Assembly: GCF_963974575.1 (NCBI RefSeq)
Contig: NZ_CAXBBQ010000002.1
Location: forward strand, 434,001-498,000
Reading direction: 5' to 3'
DNA length: 64,000 nucleotides
Source of the DNA: Sphingosinicella sp963974575
GTDB lineage: Bacteria > Pseudomonadota > Alphaproteobacteria > Sphingomonadales > Sphingomonadaceae
Positions 20,701-28,611 of this stretch are shown here, piece after piece. The translations under genes were made by a program, and so were the position numbers. Under the pieces are notes generated by a model. The model did not search any database. It had not been told where the DNA came from and was given only the letters and a program-made list of their open reading frames with translations. Within the stretch, counting starts at the first letter, position 1. Each line of letters starts with the position of its first letter.

Positions 20701-20943
20701 GCCGTCGACGCTCTTCACGATCGTCTCGAGCGGGATGCCGACGAGTTCGACGGCATCGGCGGCGGAAAGGCCGGGCGCCATCACCTGGATGTCGACCATC
20801 GGCACGCTGATCTGCGGCTCCTCCTCGCGGGGGATCGAGAACATGGCGATGAGGCCAACGGCAATCGCCGCCATCAGAAACAGCGGCGTCAGCGGCGAGG
20901 CGATTGTCGCGCGCGTGAGGCGGCCGGAGATGCCGAGATTCAT
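17743..20943 (-). CDS. RND efflux pump permease
   Basis: Inner-membrane proton-driven pump of 1066 residues with the RND layout: one N-terminal helix, a large periplasmic loop, helices 2-6, a second loop and helices 7-12. The proton-relay motif GILVDDAIVMIENI lies in helix 4, and the C-terminal half has GFIALAGIIVRNSILLVDFI. The start overlaps the adaptor stop (ATGA). The outer-membrane partner is probably the TolC protein encoded in the divergent operon. Being in one operon with rhodanese and an SqrR-like regulator suggests export under sulfide or persulfide stress. The substrate is not evident; it does not carry an obvious heavy-metal signature. Confidence 0.9.
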   Translation of the reverse strand: MNLGISGRLTRATIASPLTPLFLMAAIAVGLIAMFSIPREEEPQISVPMVDIQVMAPGLSAADAVELVGIPLETIVKSVDGVEHVYTQAEDDGVMVTARFLVGSDPEDAAIRIEEKLRANWDRKPVGIPDPKVTVRGINDVPIVVLTLSPKPGAAGQWTDGALYEVAAKLRTEVAKVGDVGLTFLVGGRAEQIRIAPDPAKLARYDVPLGSVIEAAGQANRSFPLGSIREDGKAVAVTAGQTLSSAQEVGLLTVRSASGAPVYLRDVATVTQGPREDQARAWRWAKRDGDWSSAPAVSLAIAKRAGANAVVVSDAIVDRVQRLEGKLIPDGIDVAVTRNYGETANEKANELLFHLGLATLSIVALIGFAIGWREAGVTAVVIPTTILLTMFASNLMGYTINRVSLFALIFSIGILVDDAIVMIENIARHWAMKDGRSRTEAAIEAVAEVGNPTVVATLTVVAALLPMLFVSGLMGPYMAPIPVNASAAMVFSFFVAVVIAPWLMIRFARKALDTGHGHEDGGRLGALYARVAHRVIDSRTSARNFLIGVALATLLACSMFYFKAVTVKLLPFDNKSEVQIVVDMPEGTSLEATSRTLEDVAAVVRGIPEATAMEAYVGTSAPFNFNGLVRHYFLRARPEMGDVMVTLLPKGDRDRSSHEIALDLRKRLAALKLPAGGSLKVVETPPGPPVLATLLAEIYGPDAETRQKTAAEVEKIFRAVPYIVDVDNSFGEPRPRLRLVPERDRVDYYGLSQRQISDTLGALMSDTVVGYAPRGGGRTPLPISVALAQGDRSWTETLSSTPVAVTPAGDLVELGAIVDARQEAGSRAIFRRDGRYADMVTAELAGDYEAPIYGMLAVNRAIEDHDWAAQGLAMPVVRLNGQPEDESVTTLLWDGEWEITWVTFRDMGAAFMVALLGIYILVVAQFRSFRLPLVILTPVPLTLVGIVLGHMLFQAPFTATSMIGFIALAGIIVRNSILLVDFIRHSAAPEKPLRDVLIEAGAIRFKPIVLTAAAAMIGAAVILTDPIFQGLAISLLFGLASSTLLTVLVIPAIYVVLRDDERPATT

Positions 20944-21947
20944 GAAGGTTTGCCCGGAACGAACAGCGTGTCGCCGGGGGCGACGCCGCTGAGAATTTCC
21001 ACCGACCCGGCTTCCGATGTCGGCGCGGTTTGCACCGGCACGGCGCTGAGGCGTTTATCGGCGGTGACCACATCGACCTGATCGATGCCGTAGCGCGTCG
21101 AGACGAAACGGCGCGGCACCACCAAAGCCTGTCGCCGCCCGACCTCGATGGACGCAGTGACGCGCTGGCCGACGAAGGCGGCGGAGAGGCCGGGCGCGGC
21201 GGCATCGACGCGCACACGCCCGCCGGAAACACCCGGATAGACCTGCACGACGCGCGCCTCCCGGTCGTCACCTTCGATCAGAACCCGCGCGCCGATGCGG
21301 ACGCTTCCGGCGAGCGATTCGGGAAGCGACAGGCGTACGACGGGCGGACCGGCGGTGACAGTCGCGATCGACAGGCCGGGGACGACCGCCGAGCCGGCCG
21401 GAATGTCGGCGCGCAAGACCCGTCCGTCAGCGGGCGCGAGCACGGCGCCCTGCCCGGCCGCGGCGGCGCTCGCCCCCTGCTGCGACCGCGCTGCAGCAGC
21501 CTGCGCGTCCGCCGCGCGCGAGGCGGCGACGGCCTGATCGAGGCGCGCCTTCGCGTAGACCTTGTTGTTATAGAGATCCTGCACGCGGGCGAGATCGGCG
21601 CGGGCGCGGGCGGCTTCCGCCTCGGCCGCAGCGGCCTGCGCGCCATAGGCCGCGGTTTCATGGCCGAGCCGCGAATCGACGATCATGCCGATGCGCTGGC
21701 CCTTCTTGACCGTGTCACCCGCGCGCACCGACAGGCTGACGAGCGTTCCGGGAATGCGCGCCATCGCCTCCGCCTGATCGCGCGTCGCGATTTCCGCGCC
21801 CACGGCCTTCATGTCCGCGATTTCGCTGTAGGCGAGCGTCAGCGATTCGCCGGCGGGAAGCGCGGCAGTCTTTTGGGCGGGTTCGGGGCTTTCGCCGCAG
21901 GAGGACAACGCGAGCGCTGCGGCAGCAAGCAGGGTGTAAATCTTCAT
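20940..21947 (-). CDS. RND periplasmic adaptor lipoprotein (HlyD/MFP family)
   Basis: Periplasmic adaptor of 335 residues. Lipobox LSSC puts the lipidated cysteine at C17. A biotinyl/lipoyl half motif (PGTLVSLSVRAGDTVKKGQRIG) and its partner (APADGRVLRADIPAGSAV) flank an alanine-rich coiled coil at about 95-160, followed by beta-barrel and membrane-proximal domains. It links the RND permease to TolC. Second gene after the rhodanese (24-bp gap), and its stop overlaps the permease start. Confidence 0.9.
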   Translation of the reverse strand: MKIYTLLAAAALALSSCGESPEPAQKTAALPAGESLTLAYSEIADMKAVGAEIATRDQAEAMARIPGTLVSLSVRAGDTVKKGQRIGMIVDSRLGHETAAYGAQAAAAEAEAARARADLARVQDLYNNKVYAKARLDQAVAASRAADAQAAAARSQQGASAAAAGQGAVLAPADGRVLRADIPAGSAVVPGLSIATVTAGPPVVRLSLPESLAGSVRIGARVLIEGDDREARVVQVYPGVSGGRVRVDAAAPGLSAAFVGQRVTASIEVGRRQALVVPRRFVSTRYGIDQVDVVTADKRLSAVPVQTAPTSEAGSVEILSGVAPGDTLFVPGKPS

Positions 21948-21971
21948 CGAAAGGTTCCCAGTTCCCGGCGT

Positions 21972-22304
21972 TCAGCGGACTACGGGATAGCCCGCCGCCG
22001 CCCAAGCGGCGAGGCCTCCGGCAAGGTGCGTATCAATGGCGGCCTTCGCAGCCGCGCAGCGATCGAGCGCCAGGCCCGACCGTTTGCCGCCCGCGCACTG
22101 AAGAATGATCGTGCGGCCGGCGACATCCGGGATGTCGGCGGTCGAGAAGCGCGACAGCGGCAGATTGACAGCACCCTCGATATGCCCGGCCGCGAACTCG
22201 TTCACTTCGCGGACGTCGACCACGAGCGCCGATCCACTTTCCAGCATCCCGCGCAGCGCCGACGGCGTGATTTCCTTGTGCGCCTTTCCGCCGAATCCGA
22301 ACAT
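21972..22304 (-). CDS. Single-domain rhodanese
   Basis: Sulfurtransferase of 110 residues that carries a persulfide on the active-site cysteine C70 (LQCAGGKRS loop). The domain shows VVDVRE near residue 29 and the C-terminal GGLAAWAAAGYPV block. First gene of the minus-strand operon, facing sulfide:quinone reductase across a 98-bp gap. It likely takes the polysulfide or glutathione persulfide made by that enzyme. The matching membrane part of YgaP-type proteins is encoded separately as DUF2892 in the divergent operon. Confidence 0.93.
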   Translation of the reverse strand: MFGFGGKAHKEITPSALRGMLESGSALVVDVREVNEFAAGHIEGAVNLPLSRFSTADIPDVAGRTIILQCAGGKRSGLALDRCAAAKAAIDTHLAGGLAAWAAAGYPVVR

Positions 22305-22402
22305 TGCCTCAGACCTTTCAATTTGCTTATTGCATATATCGTGTAATTCTTATATTCAGTCAAGCTAATGAATGACAGGTTCCACACGGTGAGGAGGATG
22401 GC
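22305..22402. promoter_or_regulatory. Divergent promoter of the rhodanese and SQR operons
   Basis: AT-rich 98-bp gap. On the minus strand a good sigma-70 type promoter reads TTGACT (22358-22363), 17-nt spacer, GATATA (22335-22340) toward the rhodanese gene. The plus promoter is less clear (TTGCAT 22330-22335, TATATT 22351-22356, 15-nt spacer). ATTC at 22346 and 22354 and GAAT at 22370 form repeats inside it, a candidate site for the SqrR-like repressor; this assignment is tentative. Confidence 0.6.
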
Positions 22403-23689
22403 ATGAGCAGACCGCGAATCGTGGTCCTCGGCGCAGGGCTCGGCGGCACCATTGCCGCCTACGAGATACAGGCAGCCGTGAAGGGCCGCGCGGAGGTCAT
22501 GACGATCTCCGATAGCGAGCACTATTCCTTCATTCCTTCAAATCCCTGGGTCGCCGTGCGGTGGCGCGAACCCGAAGCCATCCAGGTCCACCTGCCGCCC
22601 ATTTTCGCGCGCAAGAAGATCGGATTCACCGCCGTTGGCGCAAAGCGCGTCCACGCCGCCGAAAAGCGGATCGAGCTCAACGATGGGGAAAGCATCACTT
22701 ACGATTATCTTGTAATTGCAACCGGCCCCGACCTTGCCTTCGACGAGATCGAAGGATTCGGCCCGCACGCCGGCCACACGGTATCGATCTGCCAGACAGC
22801 GCACGCCTCCGCCGCTGCGGATGCCTTCGACCGCTTCGTCGAGAACCCTGGCCCGATCGTCGTCGGCGCAGTGCAGGGCGCCTCCTGCTACGGCCCCGCC
22901 TACGAGTTCGCCCTGATCCTCGACACCGAGCTTCGCCGCCGCAAGATTCGCGACCGCGTGCCAATGACCTTCGTGACCGCCGAGCCCTATATCGGCCACC
23001 TCGGTCTCGACGGCGTCGGCGACACCAAGTCGCTGCTCGAAAGCACGCTGCGCGAACGCCACATCAAATGGATCACGAGCGCGCGCGTTGCCAAGGTTGA
23101 ACCCGGTATGGTGCATGTTGAGGAGATCGCCGACGGCGGCGCCGTGCTCAAGACGCACGCCCTGCCCTTCGGCTATTCGATGATGCTGCCGGCTTTTCGC
23201 GGCGTTGCCGCCGTCAGCGGCATCGAGGGGCTCACGAACCCGCGCGGTTTCATCCTCGTCGACAAGCATCAGCGCAACCCCGCCTTCCCCGAGATTTTCG
23301 CGCTCGGCGTCTGCGTCGCGATTCCGCCGACCGGGCCGACGCCGGTTCCCGTGGGTGTTCCCAAGACCGGGTTCATGATCGAATCGATGGTGACGGCGAT
23401 CGCCGAAAACCTCGCCGCGATCCTGAGTGGAGAGGAACCGACCGCCGAGGCGACGTGGAATGCCGTATGCCTTGCCGACTTCGGCGACGGCGGCGTGGCG
23501 TTCGTCGCGCAGCCGCAGATCCCGCCGCGCAACGTCAACTGGTCAGCGAGCGGCAAATGGGTGCATCTCGCGAAGATCGGCTTCGAGAAATACTTCCTGC
23601 GCAAGGTCAGGAAGGGAGAGAGCGAGCCCTTTTACGAAAAGCTCGCGCTGCATGTGATGGGCATCCGCAAACTGCGGCTGCCGCGCTGA
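22403..23689 (+). CDS. sqr: Sulfide:quinone reductase
   Basis: Membrane-associated flavoprotein of 428 residues that oxidises sulfide and passes electrons to quinone. The N-terminal FAD loop is VLGAGLGGTIAAYE at 8-21. Cysteines C130, C162 (GASCYGPAYE) and C356 have spacings of 32 and 194, the same as the catalytic C127/C159/C353 triad I recall for Rhodobacter capsulatus SQR. A fourth cysteine, C304, is near the second FAD contact. The C-terminal KWVHLAKIGFEKYFL is a plausible amphipathic membrane anchor. Strong GGAGG ribosome site. First gene of an operon with DUF2892, TolC and an AhpD-like protein, facing rhodanese. Confidence 0.92.
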   Translation: MSRPRIVVLGAGLGGTIAAYEIQAAVKGRAEVMTISDSEHYSFIPSNPWVAVRWREPEAIQVHLPPIFARKKIGFTAVGAKRVHAAEKRIELNDGESITYDYLVIATGPDLAFDEIEGFGPHAGHTVSICQTAHASAAADAFDRFVENPGPIVVGAVQGASCYGPAYEFALILDTELRRRKIRDRVPMTFVTAEPYIGHLGLDGVGDTKSLLESTLRERHIKWITSARVAKVEPGMVHVEEIADGGAVLKTHALPFGYSMMLPAFRGVAAVSGIEGLTNPRGFILVDKHQRNPAFPEIFALGVCVAIPPTGPTPVPVGVPKTGFMIESMVTAIAENLAAILSGEEPTAEATWNAVCLADFGDGGVAFVAQPQIPPRNVNWSASGKWVHLAKIGFEKYFLRKVRKGESEPFYEKLALHVMGIRKLRLPR

Positions 23690-23705
23690 TAGAAGGAGTG
23701 ACGTG

Positions 23706-23909
23706 ATGACTCTCGATCGTGCCGTACTCATGTTCGCAGGCTTTGTCGTGTTGCTTGGGATCGCGCTGTCGCTGACCGTGCATCCGTGGTGGATCGCGCT
23801 CTCGGCGTTCGCCGGGCTCAACATGATCCAGGCGGCATTCACCGGCTTCTGCCCGGCAGCGATGGTCTTCAAGGCGCTGGGTGTCCAGCCGGGCACCGCG
23901 TTCAAATGA
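23706..23909 (+). CDS. DUF2892 small membrane protein
   Basis: A 67-residue inner-membrane protein with two hydrophobic segments (about 7-24 and 28-45) and the family motif TGFCPA at 47-52. The ATG at 23706 is chosen over the overlapping GTG at 23703 because AAGGAG lies 7 nt upstream. DUF2892 is the membrane half of YgaP-type rhodaneses; here the rhodanese is encoded as a separate soluble protein in the divergent operon. Its stop overlaps the TolC start (ATGA). A role in sulfur handling at the membrane is inferred from this context. Confidence 0.88.
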   Translation: MTLDRAVLMFAGFVVLLGIALSLTVHPWWIALSAFAGLNMIQAAFTGFCPAAMVFKALGVQPGTAFK

Positions 23910-25162
23910 AGCCCGCGCAGGGTTTGCTGGCGCTCGCGCTGGCAGCCCTTCCCCTGCCCGCCGCGGCCGTGACGCTGGATGAGGCGATCACTGCCGCGCT
24001 TCGCCACGCGCCCGACATTGCCGCCGCGGATGCCGAGGCGGGCGCGGCGAAGGCGCGGCTCGATCAGGCCGAGGCCGAACGCCTGCCCACGGCGGCGATC
24101 AGCGGCACCTATGGTTTCGGCCGGCTCGATCCGAAGGACTTCTTCGGGCTCGGCTCCGAAAACGTGCGCTCCCGCGCCGCGCAGGCGACGATCGAGCAGC
24201 CGCTCTTTACCGGAGGGCGCGTCAGCGCCGGGATCGCCGGTGCGAAGGCGGGGCTTGCGGCGAGCGAAGCGGGGCGCGAGAGCACGCGGAGCCGCATCGT
24301 CGCGAATGTTGCGCGCGCTTATGGCGACGTGCTTGCCGCCGAGCGGCTGGCGGCGCTGCACGCCCGTCTCGTCGACGAGACGACCGAAATCGAGCGGCAG
24401 GCGAAACTGCGCTTCAAGGCGGGCGAGAGCCCCAGCACCGATGTTTCGCAGGCCGCCGCACGGCTCGCCGAAGCGCGCGCAGGGCTTGCCCGGGCAGACG
24501 GCATGACGGTTTCGGCGGCGGCACGCTTCCGAAATCTCACCGGTCTCGATGCCGCGGGGCTGGAGCCGCTGCCCGGCAATCCGCCACTCCCCGCGACGCT
24601 CGACGAGGCGATGGACGCCGCCAAGGCGCGCAGCCCGATGCTGGCACAGGCCGAGGCGGGGCTTCGCGCGGCGGAAGCTGCAGCCCGCGGGGCACGCGCG
24701 CAGCGCCTGCCCACAGTCGGCGCCTTTGCAGAAGCGGGTACCGTGCGGGACCAGTTCTTCCCCGATTACCGCGCGGACAGCGCCACGGTCGGCGTCCGCG
24801 CACGCTGGGAGCTGTTCAGCGGCGGGCGCGTGTCCGCAAAGATTTCCGAAGCGACGAGCGAAGTGCGCGCCGCCGAAGCGCGGAAGCGCGGGGCGGAAAT
24901 GCAGATCGAGGAGGCCGTGATTGCGGCGTTTCAGGAGGTACGCACCGCGCGCCTCGTGGAAAGCGCCGCCGAGGACCAGGCAGAGGCCGCCGAACGGGCG
25001 CTTTCGAGCGTTCGGCACGAGGTTCGCGTCGGCATGAAACCGCAACTCGACCTGCTCGATGCCGAACGCGAAGCGCTGGGCGCGGGCGCCGCCGCGGTCG
25101 GCGCGCGCACCGACAGGATCGTCGCAGCGTATCGCCTGCTCGCGCTCATCGGCGGCAACTGA
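23906..25162 (+). CDS. TolC-family outer-membrane efflux protein
   Basis: Outer-membrane channel subunit of 418 residues with a Sec signal (cleavage near AAAV) and the two repeated outer-membrane efflux domains, each with long alanine-rich helices and a beta segment (SGTYGFGRLD and the ELFSGGRVSAKISEA type turn). There is no lipobox. The ATG overlaps the DUF2892 stop. It most likely completes the tripartite pump with the adaptor and RND permease of the divergent operon, since those lack an outer-membrane component of their own. Confidence 0.9.
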   Translation: MKPAQGLLALALAALPLPAAAVTLDEAITAALRHAPDIAAADAEAGAAKARLDQAEAERLPTAAISGTYGFGRLDPKDFFGLGSENVRSRAAQATIEQPLFTGGRVSAGIAGAKAGLAASEAGRESTRSRIVANVARAYGDVLAAERLAALHARLVDETTEIERQAKLRFKAGESPSTDVSQAAARLAEARAGLARADGMTVSAAARFRNLTGLDAAGLEPLPGNPPLPATLDEAMDAAKARSPMLAQAEAGLRAAEAAARGARAQRLPTVGAFAEAGTVRDQFFPDYRADSATVGVRARWELFSGGRVSAKISEATSEVRAAEARKRGAEMQIEEAVIAAFQEVRTARLVESAAEDQAEAAERALSSVRHEVRVGMKPQLDLLDAEREALGAGAAAVGARTDRIVAAYRLLALIGGN

Positions 25163-25188
25163 AACTCGACAGCACAGGAGACACAAGG

Positions 25189-25542
25189 ATGCACAAGGAC
25201 TGGCCGGAGATGGCGACCGAGCTTTCGGGCGCGATCAGGGAGGTGCGGCTCGGCAGCCCCGAAGTGATGAAGGCGTTTTCGGCAATGGCGAAGGCCGCGA
25301 CCGATGCGGGCGCGCTCGATACCAAGACCAAGGAACTCATCGCACTCGGGATCGCGGTCGCGATCCGCTGCGACGGCTGCGTCGCCTTCCACGCGCAGGC
25401 CGCCGTCCGCCAGGGCGCGACGCGCGACGAAGTGATGGAGACGATGGGCATGGCGCTCTACATGGGCGCCGGCCCCAGCCTGATGTATGCAGCGCAGGCC
25501 GTGGAAGCCTACGACCAGTTCGCAGCGAAAGCCGCCGAATAA
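25189..25542 (+). CDS. AhpD-like / carboxymuconolactone decarboxylase family protein
   Basis: Small cytoplasmic protein of 117 residues with the redox motif C61-D-G-C64-VAFH68, characteristic of AhpD-like members with alkylhydroperoxidase or disulfide reductase activity rather than true decarboxylases. Last gene of the sqr operon, 26 bp after TolC. In this setting it probably helps with thiol or persulfide redox balance, which is inference. Confidence 0.88.
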   Translation: MHKDWPEMATELSGAIREVRLGSPEVMKAFSAMAKAATDAGALDTKTKELIALGIAVAIRCDGCVAFHAQAAVRQGATRDEVMETMGMALYMGAGPSLMYAAQAVEAYDQFAAKAAE

Positions 25543-25602
25543 GGCGCATCCTCTAAGGGCGGCCCCGCGTCGCCCTCCCCTTAACACCCCTGGATATCGG
25601 GC

Positions 25603-25633
25603 AACGCCGCTTTTCCCTGCGCAAAGCGGCGTT
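25603..25633. repeat. 11-bp inverted repeat after the sqr operon
   Basis: Perfect arms AACGCCGCTTT (25603-25613) and AAAGCGGCGTT (25623-25633), 9-nt loop, 60 bp after the AhpD-like stop. There is no T-run, so it is a weak or factor-assisted terminator at best. The right arm touches the -35 box of the next promoter. Confidence 0.5.
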
Positions 25634-25660
25634 GACTCGTGCCTCTTCGTTGAATATAAA
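25632..25660 (+). promoter_or_regulatory. Promoter of TonB receptor 3
   Basis: TTGACT (25632-25637), 17-nt spacer, TATAAA (25655-25660): a near-consensus housekeeping promoter. The 31-bp palindrome at 25650-25680 covers its -10 box and the expected start of transcription, which predicts repression. Confidence 0.75.
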
Positions 25661-25680
25661 CTCAATGAGTTTAAATTCAA
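25650..25680. promoter_or_regulatory. TetR operator copy 1 (31-bp palindrome)
   Basis: Odd-centred palindrome about A25665 with 14 of 15 pairs matching; core AACTCAATGAGTT. It shares 24 of 31 positions with the copy at 28629-28659 and 21 of 31 with the copy at 28559-28589, on either side of the tetR gene. The three copies in one locus strongly suggest the local TetR protein binds here. Confidence 0.82.
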
Positions 25681-25701
25681 CATTATAAAAAGGGGATACT
25701 C

Positions 25702-27810
25702 ATGAAGGGATTTGCCCGTTTGTGGCTGGCGAGCAGCGCGCTGGCGCTGATGGCGCCGTATGCAGCGATGGCCGATGAGGTCGTGCCGGCGGACGAGATC
25801 GTGGTGACCGCGCAAAAGCGCGCGCAGCCGCTGCAGGACGTGCCGCTCAGCATTTCGGCGCTCACCGCCGAGCAGATCGAGAAGCGCGGCTTCGACGGCT
25901 TCACCGATTATGCGCGCAGCGTACCCGGCCTGTCGTTCGTGGATCGCGGATCGGGCCGCAACAAGATCACGCTGCGCGGCGTTTCCACGGGCGTCGACCA
26001 GAACCACCAGTCGCCGGTCGGCATCTATATCGACGAGACGCCGGTCAGCTTCCCGAACAACGAGCCCGACCTCCGCCTTTACGACATCGAGCGCATCGAG
26101 GTTCTGCGCGGCCCGCAGGGCACGCTCTACGGCGCGGGATCGATGGGCGGCACCATTCGCATGATCACGGCGAAGCCGAAGCTCGACCGCATCGAGGCGT
26201 CGGTCAGCGGATCGCTTTCCACCACGCGTCACGGCGACGAGAGCGTTGCGCTCAACGGCATGATCAACGTGCCGCTCGCCACCGACAAGGTCGCGATGCG
26301 CACGGTGTTCTACTATCGCAACGAAGGCGGCTTCGTGGACAACACGCAGCTCGGCAAGAGCAACGTCAACGACGCCGAAACCTGGGGCGCGCGCGTCTCG
26401 CTGAAGATGGCGCCGAGCGAGACGTTCGACGCGACGGCGAGCATCCTCCTCCAGCGTTCCGACTACGGCGGCACGCAGGAGATCGATCCGACACTCCCCG
26501 AACTCACGCAGCGACGGGCCGTCGCCGAACGGCGCAGCGACGATCTCACCGTCTACAGCCTCGTGCTCCACAATGATTTCGGCTGGGCGGATCTCGTCTC
26601 GACGACGAGCTATCTCGACCGCAAGATCAACGACAACCGCGACGTCACCGCCTTCCTCGGCGTGCCGGTTCCGGTGTGGCTGAACAATGTCGTGCCGGAC
26701 AGGAACTTCGTGCAGGAAATCCGCCTCGCCTCGCCGGGCGGCGGAACGGTCGAATGGATCGCGGGCCTCTATTATTCACGCCGCAAGAATTCGCTCTACC
26801 AGCTCGCGTGGCATGGCGGCCTGTTCGGCATCCCGACGACGACACCGCTTCTCGACAGCGACATCAACAACGTAACGAAGCAGTACGCCGCGTTCGGCGA
26901 ACTCAGCGTCAACGTGACCGAGGCGCTGAAGATCACCGGCGGCCTGCGCGCCTTCAAGGTGAAGGAGCGTTTCAGCAAGGTTTCGGACGGCATCATCGCC
27001 GGCGGCTTCTCTTCTGATTCGGGCGGATCGAGCGAGAGCAAGATCAACCCGAAGATCAACATCTCGTACAAGGCGACGCCCGACATCCTCGTCTACGCGC
27101 AGGCCGCGCAAGGCTTCCGCGTCGGCGGCCCGAACACGACCATCCCGCCGCTCGGCGGCGTGTCGGCGCCCGCGACGTTCGATTCGGATTCGCTGTGGAA
27201 CTACGAGGTGGGCGTGAAGTCCGACTTCCTTGGCGGCAAGGCGACGTTCAACGCCGCGCTGTTCTACATCGACTGGACCGACATTCAGGTGACGGTGACG
27301 CGCCCGGACGGCTTTTCGTACGTGACGAACGGCGACAAGGCGAAGAGCAAGGGCGCCGAAGCGGAGCTGACGCTGCGCCCGGTTGCCGGCCTCGAACTCG
27401 GCGCGACGCTTGCCTACACCGATGCCTATCTCGCGGCGGACAGCGCGGGCGGCGCGGGCCTCAAAGGCGACCGCATTCCGGCGGTGCCGAAGTGGAGCTA
27501 CGACATCTTCGGCCGCTACAGCTTCCCGCTGTCGGACGCGCTTTCGGGCTACATGCAGGCGAACGTCCAGCATGTCGGCGGCAGCTACAACGGCTTCCCG
27601 AGCGACGTTCCCGCGCCCGACCTTCAGCACAGCTACGAGCTTGCGAACGCGAAGATCGGCGTCGAGACCGGCGACCTCGACATCAGCCTGTTCGTGAACA
27701 ACCTGTTCGACAAGCGCGCCGAGCTTTTCGTCGACACCACGCTCGGCGACCAGCGCATCAACGTCAATCGCCCGCGCACGTTCGGGATCAGCGCGAGCAA
27801 GCGGTTCTAA
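25702..27810 (+). CDS. TonB-dependent receptor 3
   Basis: Outer-membrane receptor of 702 residues. Sec signal (MKGFARLWLASSALALMAP...AMA), DEIVVTAQKRAQPLQDVPLS after it, plug motif RGPQGTLYGAGSMGGTIR near 135-150, and barrel ending SKRF. The ATG follows AAAAAGGGG by a normal distance. Expression appears to be under a TTGACT/TATAAA promoter covered by the TetR palindrome. Converges with tetR, 7 bp apart. Its plug resembles receptor 1 (SGSMGG/AGSMGG), so the two may take related ligands; the ligand itself is unknown. Confidence 0.93.
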   Translation: MKGFARLWLASSALALMAPYAAMADEVVPADEIVVTAQKRAQPLQDVPLSISALTAEQIEKRGFDGFTDYARSVPGLSFVDRGSGRNKITLRGVSTGVDQNHQSPVGIYIDETPVSFPNNEPDLRLYDIERIEVLRGPQGTLYGAGSMGGTIRMITAKPKLDRIEASVSGSLSTTRHGDESVALNGMINVPLATDKVAMRTVFYYRNEGGFVDNTQLGKSNVNDAETWGARVSLKMAPSETFDATASILLQRSDYGGTQEIDPTLPELTQRRAVAERRSDDLTVYSLVLHNDFGWADLVSTTSYLDRKINDNRDVTAFLGVPVPVWLNNVVPDRNFVQEIRLASPGGGTVEWIAGLYYSRRKNSLYQLAWHGGLFGIPTTTPLLDSDINNVTKQYAAFGELSVNVTEALKITGGLRAFKVKERFSKVSDGIIAGGFSSDSGGSSESKINPKINISYKATPDILVYAQAAQGFRVGGPNTTIPPLGGVSAPATFDSDSLWNYEVGVKSDFLGGKATFNAALFYIDWTDIQVTVTRPDGFSYVTNGDKAKSKGAEAELTLRPVAGLELGATLAYTDAYLAADSAGGAGLKGDRIPAVPKWSYDIFGRYSFPLSDALSGYMQANVQHVGGSYNGFPSDVPAPDLQHSYELANAKIGVETGDLDISLFVNNLFDKRAELFVDTTLGDQRINVNRPRTFGISASKRF

Positions 27811-27817
27811 CCTCTCC

Positions 27818-28519
27818 CTACTGACCTGTGGGCGCGACGGCGATAGCAGTCGCCGCGCCCAATTTTTCGCGCGGCGGGTTGGCGAGGAAGACGGCGCGGT
27901 AGGTGAGCGTCGCCAGCGCCTCGGCGAGTTGATCGCGCGACTCCACGCATTCCGCGAGATCGGGGTTCTGCTGCACGTAATATTCGTGGACGACGCCGTC
28001 CGACATCGAGCCGAGGCAATAGGCCATGAGCAGGCTCGTCTTGCGATCGAGCCTCTCGGGGCCAAGCGCTTCGGAGAGGCGGCGCGCGAAACTGTGCGTC
28101 CACTGGCGGTTCGAGGCCTTCCAGATCTCGCCGAATTCGGGAATCTCTTCGGAGGCCTGCAACATGCAGCGCATCAGCCCCGGCTGCTCCTCGAAATGGC
28201 CGATCAGGATCTTGTATTGCTCGCGCAGCGTTTCGAAGAGATCGTCGCTTGGGGTCACCTTGCGCGCCTTCGCGGTCATCTCGGCCATGTAGTCGGAGAG
28301 CACCTCGCTCGTCACGGCCTTCAGATCGGGGAAATAATGATAGAACAGCCCGACCGCGACGCCCGCTTCGCGCGTGACGTCCGCGATCCGCATCTGCCGG
28401 TAGCCAATGCGGCCCAGCACGCGGACCGTCGCTTCCTTCAGACGCGCGCGCGTTTCGACCGCTTGCTCCTTGCGGGTCAGCGCGGCCTTGCGCACCGGCG
28501 CTTTCTTGGGCCTGTCCAT
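27818..28519 (-). CDS. TetR-family transcriptional repressor
   Basis: DNA-binding regulator of 233 residues with an unusually long basic N-terminus (MDRPKKAPVRKAALTRKEQ) before the helix-turn-helix: ATVRVLGRIGYRQMRIADVTREAGVAVGLFYHYFPDLKAV at about 30-70. The ligand domain has two cysteines in RCMLQASEE and AYCLGS. It lies between its predicted targets: TonB receptor 3, converging, and the serine hydrolase, diverging. Three related 31-bp palindromes, one in front of each gene including its own, support local repression and autoregulation. Confidence 0.9.
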   Translation of the reverse strand: MDRPKKAPVRKAALTRKEQAVETRARLKEATVRVLGRIGYRQMRIADVTREAGVAVGLFYHYFPDLKAVTSEVLSDYMAEMTAKARKVTPSDDLFETLREQYKILIGHFEEQPGLMRCMLQASEEIPEFGEIWKASNRQWTHSFARRLSEALGPERLDRKTSLLMAYCLGSMSDGVVHEYYVQQNPDLAECVESRDQLAEALATLTYRAVFLANPPREKLGAATAIAVAPTGQ

Positions 28520-28558
28520 GGTCGTCTCCCCAGCTGTCCGCCGATCAGCTAGACTAGG

Positions 28559-28589
28559 CTGAACATGAATTCAATGAATTTCCTCGCAA
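28559..28589. promoter_or_regulatory. TetR operator copy 3, upstream of tetR (degenerate)
   Basis: Centred on A28574 with core AATTCAATGAATT. Only the inner 13 bp are symmetrical, yet across the full 31-bp register it matches copy 1 at 21 positions, including the outer TGAA and CAA ends. It sits 40 bp upstream of the tetR start, as expected for autoregulation. Confidence 0.65.
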
Positions 28590-28611
28590 GTCGAAGCGGG
28601 GCCGATTTCGA

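Noticed and set aside
19051..21081. 676-codon plus-strand frame opposite the first RND permease
   Set aside because: Composition is typical of a shadow of a membrane protein gene; no ribosome site or recognisable domain.
25603..25633. Standard intrinsic terminator of the sqr operon
   Set aside because: The stem is good but no T-run follows on either strand, so it is listed only as an inverted repeat.
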